DNA from: VBCK01 sp035511515
GTDB taxonomy: Bacteria; Pseudomonadota; Gammaproteobacteria; Burkholderiales; Burkholderiaceae_F
Length of the DNA stretch: 64,000 nt
Direction: 5' to 3'
Assembly: GCA_035511515.1 (NCBI GenBank)
Contig: DATKFG010000030.1
Span: forward strand, 1-64,000
A program made the position numbers and the translations under genes. The first letter of the stretch is position 1. Every line of letters begins with the position of its first letter. Positions 15,491 through 25,002 of this stretch are shown piece after piece. The notes beneath the pieces were generated by a model. The model was not told where the DNA came from and searched no databases. It worked only from the letters and a program-made list of their open reading frames with translations.

Positions 15491-17167
15491 ATGACCATCA
15501 AGCTTCAAACCCAGGCGCTCGAGCGCGTGGCCGCCGGCGAGGCAACGGCCGTGCTCGATACCGCTCACACCGGAGATATCCGGGGTGCCTTCGGCACGAT
15601 CCGGCACGGCGACACGCGGCCGCGCGAAAGCTTTCGTCACCGCTGGCAGACGCTGCTGGCGATCCTGGGCCCGGGCCTGATCGTGATGGTCGGCGACAAC
15701 GACGCCGGCGCCTTCGGCACGTATACACAGGCCGGGCAGAACTACGGCACCTCGCTGCTGTGGACCTTGCTGCTGCTGATTCCGGTGCTCTACGTCAACC
15801 AGGAAATGGTGCTGCGCCTGGGCGCCGTCACCGGCGTGGGCCACGCGCGATTGATCTTCGAGCGCTTCGGTAAATTCTGGGGCGCTTTCAGCGTCATGGA
15901 CCTGTTCCTGCTCAACGCGCTGACCATCGTCACCGAGTTCATCGGCATCAGCCTGGGCCTGGACTACCTCGGGGTCTCCAAGCTCTGGGGCGTGGGCCTG
16001 TCGGCGCTCGTCATCATCGGCGCCGCCAGCACGGGGGACTTTCGCCGCTTCGAGCGCTTTTCGCTGGCGCTGGTGTTCGGCAGCCTGCTGCTCGTGCCGA
16101 TATTCGTGATGATCCACCCGCCGCTGGGTCGGATCACCCACGACTTCCTGGTGCCACAACTGCCCCACGGCGGCAAGCTCAACGACGTCATGCTGCTGAT
16201 CATCGCGATCGTCGGCACGACGATCGCGCCCTGGCAGTTGTTCTTCCAGCAAAGCTATGTGATCGACAAGCGCATCACGCCGCGTTTCATCCGCTACGAG
16301 CGGCTCGATCTGTGGCTGGGCATCGCGCTGGTGATCATCGGCGCCGTGGCGATGATGGCATTCACGGCGGCGACCTTCAGCGGCCACGCGGAGTTCGGCA
16401 ATTTCAGCGACGCGGCGGCCGTGGCCGGCGGCATCGAGAAATACTTCGGGCGCCTGCCGGGTGCCCTGTTCGCAATCGCCCTGATCGATGCCTCGATCAT
16501 CGGAGCTTCGGCCGTGTCGCTGTCCACGGCCTACGCGATCGGGGACGTATTGGCCGCGCGCCATTCGCTGCATCGGAAGCCGGGCGAAGCCAAGGCGTTC
16601 TACATCGTCTACGCCGGACTGATTGTGGTTGGAGCGGCGCTGGTGCTGACACCGGGCACTCCGCTGGGACTGCTGACCAACCTCGTGCAGACTCTGGCGG
16701 GCGTGCTGTTGCCCAGCGCGACGGTGTTCCTGTTGTTGCTGGCCAACGACCGCGAGGTGCTCGGGCCGTGGGTCAACTCCCGGCGCCTGAACGCCTTCAC
16801 CGCCGTGGTGATTGCCGCGCTGGTAACACTGTCGGTGATCCTGACCGCGTCCGTGCTGTTCCCCGCCATCACGGGAGCACAGATCATTGGCGTGTTGATG
16901 GGAGGCGGCATCCTGGCCGCGGCGGTGGCGCTTGGCGCGAACGCGTGGCAGCGCGCCAAACGTCTGCCGCCGCCCGTGATCGTGCGCTATGACCCGCAGT
17001 TGCGCAACGCGTGGAGGATGCCGCCGCTGGATTCGCTGCGCCCGGCCCGCCTGACGATTGCGAATCGGGTCTGGCTGATCGTGCTGCGCGCTTATCTGGC
17101 GCTCGCGGCCGCACTGCTGATCGCCAAGCTGGTTCAGCTCGCGGTTGCTGCGGCGCCGGGCGCCTGA
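15491..17167 (+). CDS. Nramp-related transporter, probably for Mg2+
   Basis: 558 residues with about 11-12 helices of the Nramp (SLC11) fold. The first helix reads GPGLIVMVGDNDAGAFGT, so DAGA (71-74) stands where Mn/Fe transporters have DPGN, and the sixth helix reads GTTIAPWQLFF instead of ..MPHNLYLH. Loss of the metal-binding methionine is the hallmark of Nramp-related magnesium transporters. The ATG has GAGG seven bases upstream. A porin and an MgtC-family gene follow on the same strand, which supports a magnesium role. Confidence 0.82.
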   Translation: MTIKLQTQALERVAAGEATAVLDTAHTGDIRGAFGTIRHGDTRPRESFRHRWQTLLAILGPGLIVMVGDNDAGAFGTYTQAGQNYGTSLLWTLLLLIPVLYVNQEMVLRLGAVTGVGHARLIFERFGKFWGAFSVMDLFLLNALTIVTEFIGISLGLDYLGVSKLWGVGLSALVIIGAASTGDFRRFERFSLALVFGSLLLVPIFVMIHPPLGRITHDFLVPQLPHGGKLNDVMLLIIAIVGTTIAPWQLFFQQSYVIDKRITPRFIRYERLDLWLGIALVIIGAVAMMAFTAATFSGHAEFGNFSDAAAVAGGIEKYFGRLPGALFAIALIDASIIGASAVSLSTAYAIGDVLAARHSLHRKPGEAKAFYIVYAGLIVVGAALVLTPGTPLGLLTNLVQTLAGVLLPSATVFLLLLANDREVLGPWVNSRRLNAFTAVVIAALVTLSVILTASVLFPAITGAQIIGVLMGGGILAAAVALGANAWQRAKRLPPPVIVRYDPQLRNAWRMPPLDSLRPARLTIANRVWLIVLRAYLALAAALLIAKLVQLAVAAAPGA

Positions 17168-17224
17168 GCGCCGTCGAAATTGATCGGAAGCGCCGGCGCG
17201 GATTCAGTGCCGTCAGAGGCATCC

Positions 17225-18622
17225 GTGAAGAAATTGTGGATTCTGCGGTGCGTCGCGACCTGCGTGCCGTGCCTGTGGATTTGCTGCCGTGCGGCCAGCG
17301 CGAGCGAGGACGGCGCGGACGCACCCCTGGCTGCAGCGACGGCCCCGCGCGTTACCACGGGCCAACCGACTGCGGACGCGCCGCGTGAGTGGTGGAGCGT
17401 GCACGGGCAGGCCACCTACGCAACCCAGTTTCACCCGGGCTTTACGTCGCCGTACCAGGGATCGAACAGCCTGGGCCCGGGCAACAACAGCAGGGAGACC
17501 GCCGATGTGACGCTGTTCGCCGGCGTCAGGCTGTGGTCCGGTGCGCAGGCCTGGGTGAATCCGGAGGCCGACCAGGGCTTCGGCCTGAACAACACCCTGG
17601 GCGTTGCCGGTTTCACCAGCGGAGAGGCGTACAAGGTGGGCGCCCCCGGCCCGTATTTCCGCCTTCCGCGCGCTTTCATCCGGCAAACGATCACGCTGGG
17701 GGACGACCCGCAGCCGGTGGCGCCCGCCGCCAACCAGCTTGCCTCTGTACAGAGCCCCGAAGGCATCACGCTGACCTTGGGCAAGTTCTCCGTGGTCGAC
17801 ATCTTCGACACCAACCGCTATGCCCACGATCCGCGGGCCGATTTCCTGAACTGGTCGATCGTCGATGGCGGCGCATTCGACTACGCGGCCGATGCCTGGG
17901 GCTATACGTACGGGTCTGCGGTCGAATGGGCCGGTTCGTGGTGGACCTTGCGCAGTGGTGTGTTCGACCTGTCCAGGATTCCAAACAGCACGCAGCTCGA
18001 GCACGGTTTCGGCCAGTTCGCACTGATCGGTGAGTTCGAGGAGCGTCACGACTTGGGTGGGCACCCCGGTGCGCTGAAGGTGCTCGGTTTCGTCAATCGC
18101 GGCCGGATGGGAAGCTACGACGACGCAGTCAGGGCTGCTCAGGCGTCCGGCACGACGCCGAGAACCAGCCTGGTGCGACACTACGCTTCGCGGCCCGGCG
18201 TGGCATTGAATTTCGAGCAGGAATTGACACCCGATCTGGGCGTATTCGCGCGCGCCAGCGCAAACGATGGCAGCAAGGAAACCTTCGAGTTCACCGACAT
18301 CGATCGGTCGCTGGCGGGCGGGCTTTCGCTGCGCGGCGAGCGCTGGAACCGCGCCGACGATACGTTCGGGCTGGCCGCGGTCTGCAACGGCATCTCGACC
18401 GCCGCACGCCGCTACTTCGCCGCCGGCGGTTTGGGTGTCCTTGTCGGTGACGGCCGCTTGCCGCACTACGGATTGGAAAAGATCGCGGAGACTTACTACA
18501 GTGCCCACATCGGCGAGTACGCGGCGGTGACGGCGGACTACCAGTTGGTCGTCAACCCGGCTTACAACCGCGATCGCGGACCGGTGAGCGTGTTCGGGTT
18601 GCGCTTTCACGCCGAATTCTGA
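17225..18622 (+). CDS. outer-membrane carbohydrate-selective-porin (OprB)-like protein
   Basis: GTG 17225 with AGAGG upstream gives a signal peptide (KKLWILRCVATCVPCLWIC..AASA) and a mature barrel of about 440 residues. Typical OprB-family features are WWSVHGQATYATQFHPGF near the start, PQ-rich loops, TLGKFSVVDIFDTNRYAHDPR in the middle and a C-terminal LRFHAEF ending in Phe. Such porins pass sugars or other small solutes. Placed between the Nramp-related transporter and mgtC, 57 and 31 bases away, it may supply the cation or its chelates to the periplasm. Confidence 0.8.
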   Translation: MKKLWILRCVATCVPCLWICCRAASASEDGADAPLAAATAPRVTTGQPTADAPREWWSVHGQATYATQFHPGFTSPYQGSNSLGPGNNSRETADVTLFAGVRLWSGAQAWVNPEADQGFGLNNTLGVAGFTSGEAYKVGAPGPYFRLPRAFIRQTITLGDDPQPVAPAANQLASVQSPEGITLTLGKFSVVDIFDTNRYAHDPRADFLNWSIVDGGAFDYAADAWGYTYGSAVEWAGSWWTLRSGVFDLSRIPNSTQLEHGFGQFALIGEFEERHDLGGHPGALKVLGFVNRGRMGSYDDAVRAAQASGTTPRTSLVRHYASRPGVALNFEQELTPDLGVFARASANDGSKETFEFTDIDRSLAGGLSLRGERWNRADDTFGLAAVCNGISTAARRYFAAGGLGVLVGDGRLPHYGLEKIAETYYSAHIGEYAAVTADYQLVVNPAYNRDRGPVSVFGLRFHAEF

Positions 18623-18653
18623 GTTCAAAGCCGACTATCGGAAGGCCAAGGAC

Positions 18654-19373
18654 ATGAGCAACGCCTCCAGTTTCCTGCAGCCCTACGCGCTTGTTTACAC
18701 ACTCGCCAGCCTCGTTGCCGCGTTCGTGCTGGGAGCGGCCATCGGGTTCGAGCGCCAGTACCGCCAGCGCACGGCGGGCCTGCGCACCAACACGCTGGTG
18801 GCTGTCGGTGCGGCCATCTTCGTGGACATGGCCAGCCGTCTGAACGGCATGCCCGGTGCGACCCAGGTGGTGGCCTACGTGGTCTCCGGCGTCGGATTTC
18901 TCGGCGCCGGAGTGATCATGCGGGAGGAAGGCAACGTGCGCGGCATCAACACGGCGGCCACGCTGTGGGGTTCTGCTGCAGTGGGGGCCTGCGCCGGCTC
19001 ACACCTTTTCGTCGAGGCGGTGCTGGGGGCCGTATTCGTGCTCGCTGCGAACACGCTGCTGCGACCGGTCGTCGATGCCGTCAACCGTCGCCCGATCGAC
19101 GTTCGCTCGGCCGAGGTCACCTATTCGGTGTTCGTCATCGCGCCGCGCGAAAGCCAGAGGGCGGCCCGGGAGTGCCTGGAGAGCATCCTGGAGGCGGCGC
19201 GATATCCGGTGCGAGAACTCGACTTGCATCTTTTCGGAACCGCCGATGTTCAAATCGAGGCGACGCTGCTATCGACGTCCGTGGAGGCCGCGGAGCTGGA
19301 CCAGCTGGTCGCCACACTGACCAAGGAGAGCTTCATCACCCAGGCGTTCTGGAGCCCCAGCATCACGGAGTAG
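18654..19373 (+). CDS. MgtC/SapB-family inner-membrane protein
   Basis: 239 residues: an N-terminal domain of about four to five helices with the MgtC signature (GFERQYRQRTAGLRTNTLVA, SGVGFLGAGVI, GINTAATLW) and a C-terminal ACT-like soluble domain (from about 155). MgtC proteins support growth at low Mg2+ in Salmonella and Mycobacterium and modulate the F-ATPase. A ribosome binding site (GGAAGG) precedes the ATG. It closes a likely three-gene Mg operon and converges on the hydrolase gene 26 bases away. Confidence 0.88.
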   Translation: MSNASSFLQPYALVYTLASLVAAFVLGAAIGFERQYRQRTAGLRTNTLVAVGAAIFVDMASRLNGMPGATQVVAYVVSGVGFLGAGVIMREEGNVRGINTAATLWGSAAVGACAGSHLFVEAVLGAVFVLAANTLLRPVVDAVNRRPIDVRSAEVTYSVFVIAPRESQRAARECLESILEAARYPVRELDLHLFGTADVQIEATLLSTSVEAAELDQLVATLTKESFITQAFWSPSITE

Positions 19374-19399
19374 GTTGCGAGGCGCCGCCGCGCAGCCTC

Positions 19400-20890
19400 C
19401 TAGGGCGCCAGCAACATCTGACAGTGCCCGGGTTGCGCGGGCGGGTCGGCAATCTGCTGGCCGCGCGGAATGCATTGATCCGGCGGCAACGATGCGCCGT
19501 TTTCGACGTACTGCACGAGCAGATCGAACGCTCGCTGGGCGTGGGGCTCGATCAGTTCCAGTTGGGGGAACGTCTGGTTGTACGTCTCGATGTGATTGCC
19601 GTTTTGCACTTCATACAGGCGGTAGGGCGGCAGGCCGTCGTCACCCTCCCGGCCCCGCACTTTGCGGGCATATGCGCGGGCGTGGTGATCGATCGGCAAC
19701 AGGCCGTCCATCGTTCCGGCCAGCGTCACCAGCGGCCGCTGGATGCGGCCCGTGGTGGCGAAGTCGGACAGCTGTTCGCCCACATCGGAAACCGACAGCC
19801 GCGCGAAGTAGTTGTAGGTACCGGTTCCAGCGCCGTAAGTGTCATAGGTGGGGTCGAGCCGCTTTTGCCACTGGCACAGTGTCACTTCCCAGAATGAGGT
19901 GGAATAATTGCCCCACAGCGACGCAGCAACGCCGCCCGTCGTGTTGGGGTTGGTCAGGTCCGGCGGGTAGCCGGCGGCGCGGATGTTCTTGGCAGCAGTA
20001 CTGCCGGCGCTGTAACCCGAGGCCACGTAATCGGGAAAGTTCAGCACGGCGGGCGGCAGATCGGTCAGCAGATTGGGCCCGCCCGCATCGACAAAGGTGC
20101 CCTCCCAGTCCACGCCGCCGTCGAACAATTCAGGCGCCGTTTCGATCGCCCGGCGCACCTGGTAGCCGCCGTTCGACGTGCCCACGGCGTAGGTGTAGCG
20201 CGGTTCGTGACCATAACGGGCCTCGACACCGGCCCGCGCCAGTTTCGCCGCGGCGATCATGTAATGGCGCCAGCGGGTGAACTGCTGCCCGGGATCGTTA
20301 TCGTAAAAGTGCACGTAAACTGCCAACGACGGGTTCAGCCGGCACCCCAGAGGATCGGTTGCCACGGTCAAGTGCAGATTCAGCACGCCCTTGTTCTGCG
20401 AGGCATAGGCGTAGCCCTGCTGAACGACATAATCGCTCCACGCGAAGTCACCATTGAATTCGCTGCGGGTGCCCGACGCGCCCGCGACCACCAGGCGCCC
20501 GTTCCAGGAGTCCGGCAGGCGCAGCAGGAAGCGGGCTTGCCCGGTCGGGTCGCTCGCGATCCGGGCATCGAGCTGTAGGCCGGGGACCGCCTTGGTGATC
20601 GGCGTTCGTTGCCCGATTGCGGGCGCAATCACGCCGCGGTCCGTAATCGGCGTGAAAGCAAACGGCGGCAAGCCCGCCAGCGAATCGTTCATGGGGGTTG
20701 TCGCGGGATTGTTCGTCGTCAAGTCCGTGCTCTCGAAGCACTGCACATCGGCGAGCTGGCTGCCGAATGCCGAAGCAAGATCCGTGCAGCGGCTCGCGTG
20801 AGCAGCGCCTGCGGCAGCGAGCGCCGCCACCATGACGCCGCTGCGTGCCGCCCGGATCAAGGCCGAGTTGGTCGTCTGCCGATTGGTCAC
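19400..20890 (-). CDS. secreted alpha/beta-hydrolase (esterase), substrate unknown
   Basis: 496 residues from GTG 20890, preferred because GGAGGGGG lies eight bases upstream (ATG 20914 is the alternative). A signal peptide ends near AHA. Catalytic elements are visible: nucleophile in YAVGTSNGGYQ, an Asp in AGTMDGLLPIDHH and a His in QNGNHIETY. Six or more scattered cysteines suggest disulfides, as in tannase-like and oligomer hydrolases. The neighbouring 3-hydroxybutyrate genes make hydrolysis of hydroxyalkanoate oligomers an attractive guess, not a demonstrated one. Confidence 0.65.
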   Translation of the reverse strand: MTNRQTTNSALIRAARSGVMVAALAAAGAAHASRCTDLASAFGSQLADVQCFESTDLTTNNPATTPMNDSLAGLPPFAFTPITDRGVIAPAIGQRTPITKAVPGLQLDARIASDPTGQARFLLRLPDSWNGRLVVAGASGTRSEFNGDFAWSDYVVQQGYAYASQNKGVLNLHLTVATDPLGCRLNPSLAVYVHFYDNDPGQQFTRWRHYMIAAAKLARAGVEARYGHEPRYTYAVGTSNGGYQVRRAIETAPELFDGGVDWEGTFVDAGGPNLLTDLPPAVLNFPDYVASGYSAGSTAAKNIRAAGYPPDLTNPNTTGGVAASLWGNYSTSFWEVTLCQWQKRLDPTYDTYGAGTGTYNYFARLSVSDVGEQLSDFATTGRIQRPLVTLAGTMDGLLPIDHHARAYARKVRGREGDDGLPPYRLYEVQNGNHIETYNQTFPQLELIEPHAQRAFDLLVQYVENGASLPPDQCIPRGQQIADPPAQPGHCQMLLAP

Positions 20891-20993
20891 TTGGTCACCC
20901 CCTCCGAAGAGCATGGTCCGCTCCAGCCCGCCGCTCGAGCGCCGCGCAAAGGATGTCGCCGAGCCGTTGCAGTTGTCAAGGCGTATCGCAACG

Positions 20994-21007
20994 TGTCACA
21001 TGTGACA
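20994..21007 (-). promoter_or_regulatory. perfect palindrome TGTCACATGTGACA upstream of the hydrolase
   Basis: A 14-bp perfect palindrome about 104 bases upstream of the hydrolase start and just beyond the mnmC stop. Its symmetry and AT-GC pattern suit a dimeric regulator. It is not a CRP site, where the arms read TGTGA and TCACA. No cognate regulator is identified. Confidence 0.45.
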
Positions 21008-21012
21008 ACCCT

Positions 21013-22944
21013 TTAAGGTGGTCGCGGCTGCAGCGTGCGCAGTCGCCGCAGCAGGAATCTGGCCGGGTCGACGCTCGCCGCCAGCGAGCGCTCGAGCGGC
21101 AACGGCTCGCCCTCGATCAGGCACGCGACCAGCTCGCCCAGCACGGGCGCCAGTACCAGGCCGCGTGATCCGAGCGCAAAGCTGCAGTAGAGACCCTCGC
21201 GCCTGGGTAAATCGGCCAGGTGCGCTCCTTGCAGGGTCGTTCGCGCGGCGAGCCCGGCGCGCTCATCGGCTACGGCGCCGGTCAGCGGCGTGCGGTCCGT
21301 TGCAACGCAGCGTATTGCGTCGAAACCGCCCTCGATCCGAACCGGCACGGGCTGCGCGAGCAGCTTCGACAGCCGCTCCAGGTTGCTTTCGTGCGCGGTT
21401 TGTTCTGTGATGCCCGGCCCCTGATCAGCTCCGATCGGCTCGTACGTGGCCCCGACCGTGACGCGGCCATCCAGCCCGGGGACGACGGTCCCCCGCCCCG
21501 CGATGCCGGCGCGAAGGCACGCGAGTTCCCCGGCCGCGAGACGCGAGATCCGGCCGCGAATCGGCCGTATCGGGGCGAACCGCGCTTCGAGCAGGCGCGG
21601 CGCGTCCATGGCCGAGGCGATCACAACAACCGGCGCGCGGGCAATCGGCCTCGTAGGGCCCTCGACCAGCCACGCATCGGATTGCCGCTCGATTCGGATC
21701 GCCTGCTGGCGGTTATGCAGCCGGATTGCGGGCGCGTGGGCGAGCATCGCGCGGCACCAGGCCGCGGCCGAGACCACGGCGCCGTCGGCAAACCACAGCC
21801 CGCCGCCCCGCGGCCGCAATCCGACCACCTCGGTCGCCTCCGACACACGACACGAGCGCACGAACTCGGCGGGCCATCCGTGCTGCTGCAACTGCTGCGG
21901 CCACCGTTCCTCGGCAGGCCCGTCGTCGGCGAGCTGCAGAACCCCGGTCGGTTCCATCAGCGGCTCGTCCGCGTGCAGGCCATCGAGCTGACGTCGGCCG
22001 AACAGAAAGCCCGCGCGCGACAGTCGCGCGCTGTGGCTGTCGTCGGCCGCCAGCGTCGGGTGCAGCAGGCCTGACGGCAGCGCCGAGGCCCCACTGGCCG
22101 CCTGCGGGCCTTCATTGAGCACGGTGACCTGCCAACCGCGGCCGGCCAGGGCCATCGCACAGGCACAACCGGCGAGCCCCGCGCCGATCACGATTGCTTC
22201 GCGCGCGCCCGCGTAGGGCGACGGCGGATCGTGCCGTCGGGTCCTGAAGCGCGGCGCATAGCGCGCGACCAGCATGTGGCGCTTGGTGCCAAAGCCTTCG
22301 CGCAGCCCGACCTCGAAGCCCCCCGCGGCCAGCGCATCGCGCACCGCCCGCGCCGCGGTCCAGCTGGCGAGCGTGGCATCAGGCCGCGCGAGTCTGGACA
22401 AGGCCCTGAGCAACGCAGCGTCCCACAGCTCCGGGTTGCGGTCCGGGGCGAAGCCGTCCAGGTAGAACGCGTCGGCGCCCAGCATCAGCTCCGGAACGAT
22501 CGCGCGGGCATCGCCAAAACCCAGCGTCAAGGTGATCGCGCCGGAATCGAACGACAGACGATGCAGGCCCGACAGCGGCGGCGGCCAGGCCCGCGCCAGC
22601 TCGGCCGCGAGCGCAGCCAGCGGGGACGGCGCGCAACGCGCCAGTTCGCAAGCCGGCAGCGGATGGCGCTCAATCGACGCGAAATGCAGGCGGCGCGGCC
22701 TGCGCGGATCGTCGCGCCATGCCCGCCAGGTGGCCAGGAAGTTGGTGCCCAGCCCAAAGCCGGTCTCGACGATCACGAACTGCTCGCGCCCGCCCCAGCG
22801 AGACGGAAGGTCGTTGCCGTGCAGGAACACATGCTGCGCCTGGCCGAGCGCGCCGCTGCGGCTGGCGTACACGTCGCCATAGCGGCGCGAGAAGGGCGCG
22901 CCGCCCGCGTCGAACTGCAGATCCTCGACCTCGATCCCGGGCAT
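21013..22944 (-). CDS. mnmC: MnmC, bifunctional tRNA wobble-uridine modification enzyme
   Basis: 643 residues with two fused domains. Residues 1-240 are the SAM-dependent methyltransferase half (VIVETGFGLGTNFLATW, DAFYLDGFAPDRNPELW), and from about 255 the FAD oxidase half begins (AIVIGAGLAGCACAMALAGRGW, ending with GSRGLVLAPVLGELVA). It converts cmnm5(s2)U to mnm5(s2)U at tRNA position 34. ATG 22944 starts 20 bases after the CoA-transferase stop, so it may be read from the same transcript. Length is typical of the fused enzyme. Confidence 0.95.
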   Translation of the reverse strand: MPGIEVEDLQFDAGGAPFSRRYGDVYASRSGALGQAQHVFLHGNDLPSRWGGREQFVIVETGFGLGTNFLATWRAWRDDPRRPRRLHFASIERHPLPACELARCAPSPLAALAAELARAWPPPLSGLHRLSFDSGAITLTLGFGDARAIVPELMLGADAFYLDGFAPDRNPELWDAALLRALSRLARPDATLASWTAARAVRDALAAGGFEVGLREGFGTKRHMLVARYAPRFRTRRHDPPSPYAGAREAIVIGAGLAGCACAMALAGRGWQVTVLNEGPQAASGASALPSGLLHPTLAADDSHSARLSRAGFLFGRRQLDGLHADEPLMEPTGVLQLADDGPAEERWPQQLQQHGWPAEFVRSCRVSEATEVVGLRPRGGGLWFADGAVVSAAAWCRAMLAHAPAIRLHNRQQAIRIERQSDAWLVEGPTRPIARAPVVVIASAMDAPRLLEARFAPIRPIRGRISRLAAGELACLRAGIAGRGTVVPGLDGRVTVGATYEPIGADQGPGITEQTAHESNLERLSKLLAQPVPVRIEGGFDAIRCVATDRTPLTGAVADERAGLAARTTLQGAHLADLPRREGLYCSFALGSRGLVLAPVLGELVACLIEGEPLPLERSLAASVDPARFLLRRLRTLQPRPP

Positions 22945-22964
22945 GGCGCAGGAAACCCGCCCGG

Positions 22965-24980
22965 CTAAGCGCGAAGGCGGCGCCCGAGGTCGTGCAGTTG
23001 CAGGTGCGCCTCGTCGGCGCTCTCGAAAATATGCGGCGCCACGCCGCGCTGGTGCAGCGCCTGGCCCAGTTTCAAGCGCAGGAAGGCGCTGGTGGTGTAG
23101 CGCGTCACATCGATATAAAAGCGCTGCGTCAGGTCGCCCACCATGTCCGAGTACGCGTCGATGACCTCGGGCCACAGCATGAAATTCTCGTAGTTGACGA
23201 TGGCAAAGACCTTCCGCTGCAGCGGACCGATGCGCTGCTCGACCGCGGCGCGGATCGCCTCCACATCCTCGCGGCGGCGAACCACGTAACCCTCGAAGTT
23301 GATGAACAGGATGTTCTGCTGCTCATCGTAGAACAGCCGCTGCGCCAGCGGAACGCGCAACAGATCCTCGCGCAGCCCCATTGCCGCCGGCTGGAAGATG
23401 CGCTCGTCCATCGTTCGCGGCGCGCCGTTGATAATCGGCTTGAACTGCATCCGCGCCAGGATGTCCTGCTCGATGTTCACGCCGGGGGCCACCTCGGTCA
23501 GCTCCAGCCCCTGCACGGTCAGCGCAAAGACGCAACGCTCGGTGACGTACAGCACCGGCTGGCCGCGCAGCGCCGAGTAGCTGCCGCTGAACGTGCGTTG
23601 CTCCACCTCCTGCACGAACTTGCACATTCCGGTCTGGTCCAGGATTCTGAGCTGTCCGCCGCCGCAATCGACCTGCAGGCGACCGGCGCAAAAGGTTCCG
23701 ACAAACACGACCTTCTTGGCGTTCTGGCTGATGTTGATGAAACCGCCCGCGCCCGCCAGCTTGTTTCCGAACCGGCTGACGTTCACATTGCCCTCGCGGT
23801 CGGCCTGCGCCAGCCCCAGGAATGCGAGATCCAGGCCGCCGCCGTCGTACAGGTCGAACTGGTACGGCTGGTCGATGACGGCGTGCGTGTTGGTGGCGGC
23901 TCCGAAATTCAGTCCGCCGGCGGGAATTCCGCCGATGACCCCGGGTTCGGCCGTCAGCGTGATCAGATCGACGATCCGCTCTTCGGCGGCGACCTCGGCG
24001 ATGCCTTCGGGCATGCCGATGCCCAGATTCACCACGCCGTTGGGCCGCAACTCCATCGCCGCGCGGCGCGCGATGATCTTGCGCTCGCTCATCGCCATGG
24101 CGCCGATCGAAGTGGCCGGAACGCGGATCTCGCCGGCGAAGGCCGGGTCGTAGGGCACCGCGAACGTCTGCCAGTGGTGCTCGGGCCCGGCAAGCACGAC
24201 GCAGTCGACCAGCACCCCGGGAATTTTCACCTGACGCGGATTGAGCGATCCGCGCTCGGCCACACGCTCGACCTGAACGATCACGACCCCGCCCGAATTG
24301 CGCACCGCGGTCGCGATCGACAGCGCCTCCAGCGTCAAGGCCTCTTTTTCCATCGTCACGTTGCCGTCGGAATCGGCGGTCGTGCCGCGGACGATGCCGA
24401 TATCGATCGGGAACGTCCGGTACAGCAGGCATTCCTCGCCGTGAATCGTGATCAGCTCGACCAGTTCCTCGGTGGTGCGCGCGTTGAGTTTTCCACCCCC
24501 GAAGCGCGGGTCGACGAACGTGCCAAGTCCCACGCGTGACAGGTGGGCCGGCCGGTGCGCGGCGATGTCGCGGTACAGGTGAGTGATCACGCCCTGCGGC
24601 AGGTTATAAGCCTCGATGCGGTCGTCGATCGCCAGCTGCTGCAGCGCCGGCACCAGGCCCCAGTGCCCGCCGATCACGCGCCGCACCAGTCCTTCGTGCC
24701 CGAGATGGTTCAGGCCCCGCTGCTTGCCGTCTCCCTGGCCGCCCGCGTAGACCAGCGTCAGGTTGCGCGGCCTGCCGGCGCCCTGCGCATTGCGGTCCTC
24801 CGTCGACAGGTACAGCTGTTCCAGCGCGACCGCGATCGATTCGGCAAATCCGATGCCGACGAACCCGCCGGTTGCAACCGTATCGCCGTCGCGGATCAGG
24901 CGAACCGCGTCCTGCGCGCTGACGATCTTGCCGTGCTGCGTGGAGCGCAGCTCGGCCAGAAGCGGGTGACTACTCAACAT
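22965..24980 (-). CDS. acyl-CoA:3-ketoacid/acetate CoA-transferase (fused subunits)
   Basis: 671 residues with both CoA-transferase halves in one chain: first half with GDTVATGGFVGIGFAESI, second half with the catalytic glutamate in TLTAEPGVIGGIPAGG (Glu about 345). Members move CoA between short-chain acids, for example activating acetoacetate or propionate. ATG 24980 has AGGAG nine bases upstream. It sits in a minus-strand set with 3-hydroxybutyrate dehydrogenase and acetoacetate decarboxylase, so acetoacetate activation is the likely role. The long C-terminal part ends in a short extension found in YdiF-type enzymes. Confidence 0.88.
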   Translation of the reverse strand: MLSSHPLLAELRSTQHGKIVSAQDAVRLIRDGDTVATGGFVGIGFAESIAVALEQLYLSTEDRNAQGAGRPRNLTLVYAGGQGDGKQRGLNHLGHEGLVRRVIGGHWGLVPALQQLAIDDRIEAYNLPQGVITHLYRDIAAHRPAHLSRVGLGTFVDPRFGGGKLNARTTEELVELITIHGEECLLYRTFPIDIGIVRGTTADSDGNVTMEKEALTLEALSIATAVRNSGGVVIVQVERVAERGSLNPRQVKIPGVLVDCVVLAGPEHHWQTFAVPYDPAFAGEIRVPATSIGAMAMSERKIIARRAAMELRPNGVVNLGIGMPEGIAEVAAEERIVDLITLTAEPGVIGGIPAGGLNFGAATNTHAVIDQPYQFDLYDGGGLDLAFLGLAQADREGNVNVSRFGNKLAGAGGFINISQNAKKVVFVGTFCAGRLQVDCGGGQLRILDQTGMCKFVQEVEQRTFSGSYSALRGQPVLYVTERCVFALTVQGLELTEVAPGVNIEQDILARMQFKPIINGAPRTMDERIFQPAAMGLREDLLRVPLAQRLFYDEQQNILFINFEGYVVRRREDVEAIRAAVEQRIGPLQRKVFAIVNYENFMLWPEVIDAYSDMVGDLTQRFYIDVTRYTTSAFLRLKLGQALHQRGVAPHIFESADEAHLQLHDLGRRLRA

Positions 24981-25002
24981 TGGTTGACTCCTCTAATCGC
25001 GG

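Noticed and set aside
15040..15501. A 153-codon minus-strand frame, and a plus-strand frame 15136-15363, in the leader region
   Set aside because: Neither has a convincing start or known similarity. Both overlap the promoter, operator and hairpin signals. They remain a competing reading of the region.
20994..21007. CRP binding site
   Set aside because: The arms read TGTCA/TGACA with a four-base centre, not TGTGA-N6-TCACA.
22719..24539. Long plus-strand frame opposite mnmC and the CoA-transferase
   Set aside because: It is antisense to two genes with clear catalytic motifs; its composition is that of a GC-rich shadow frame.
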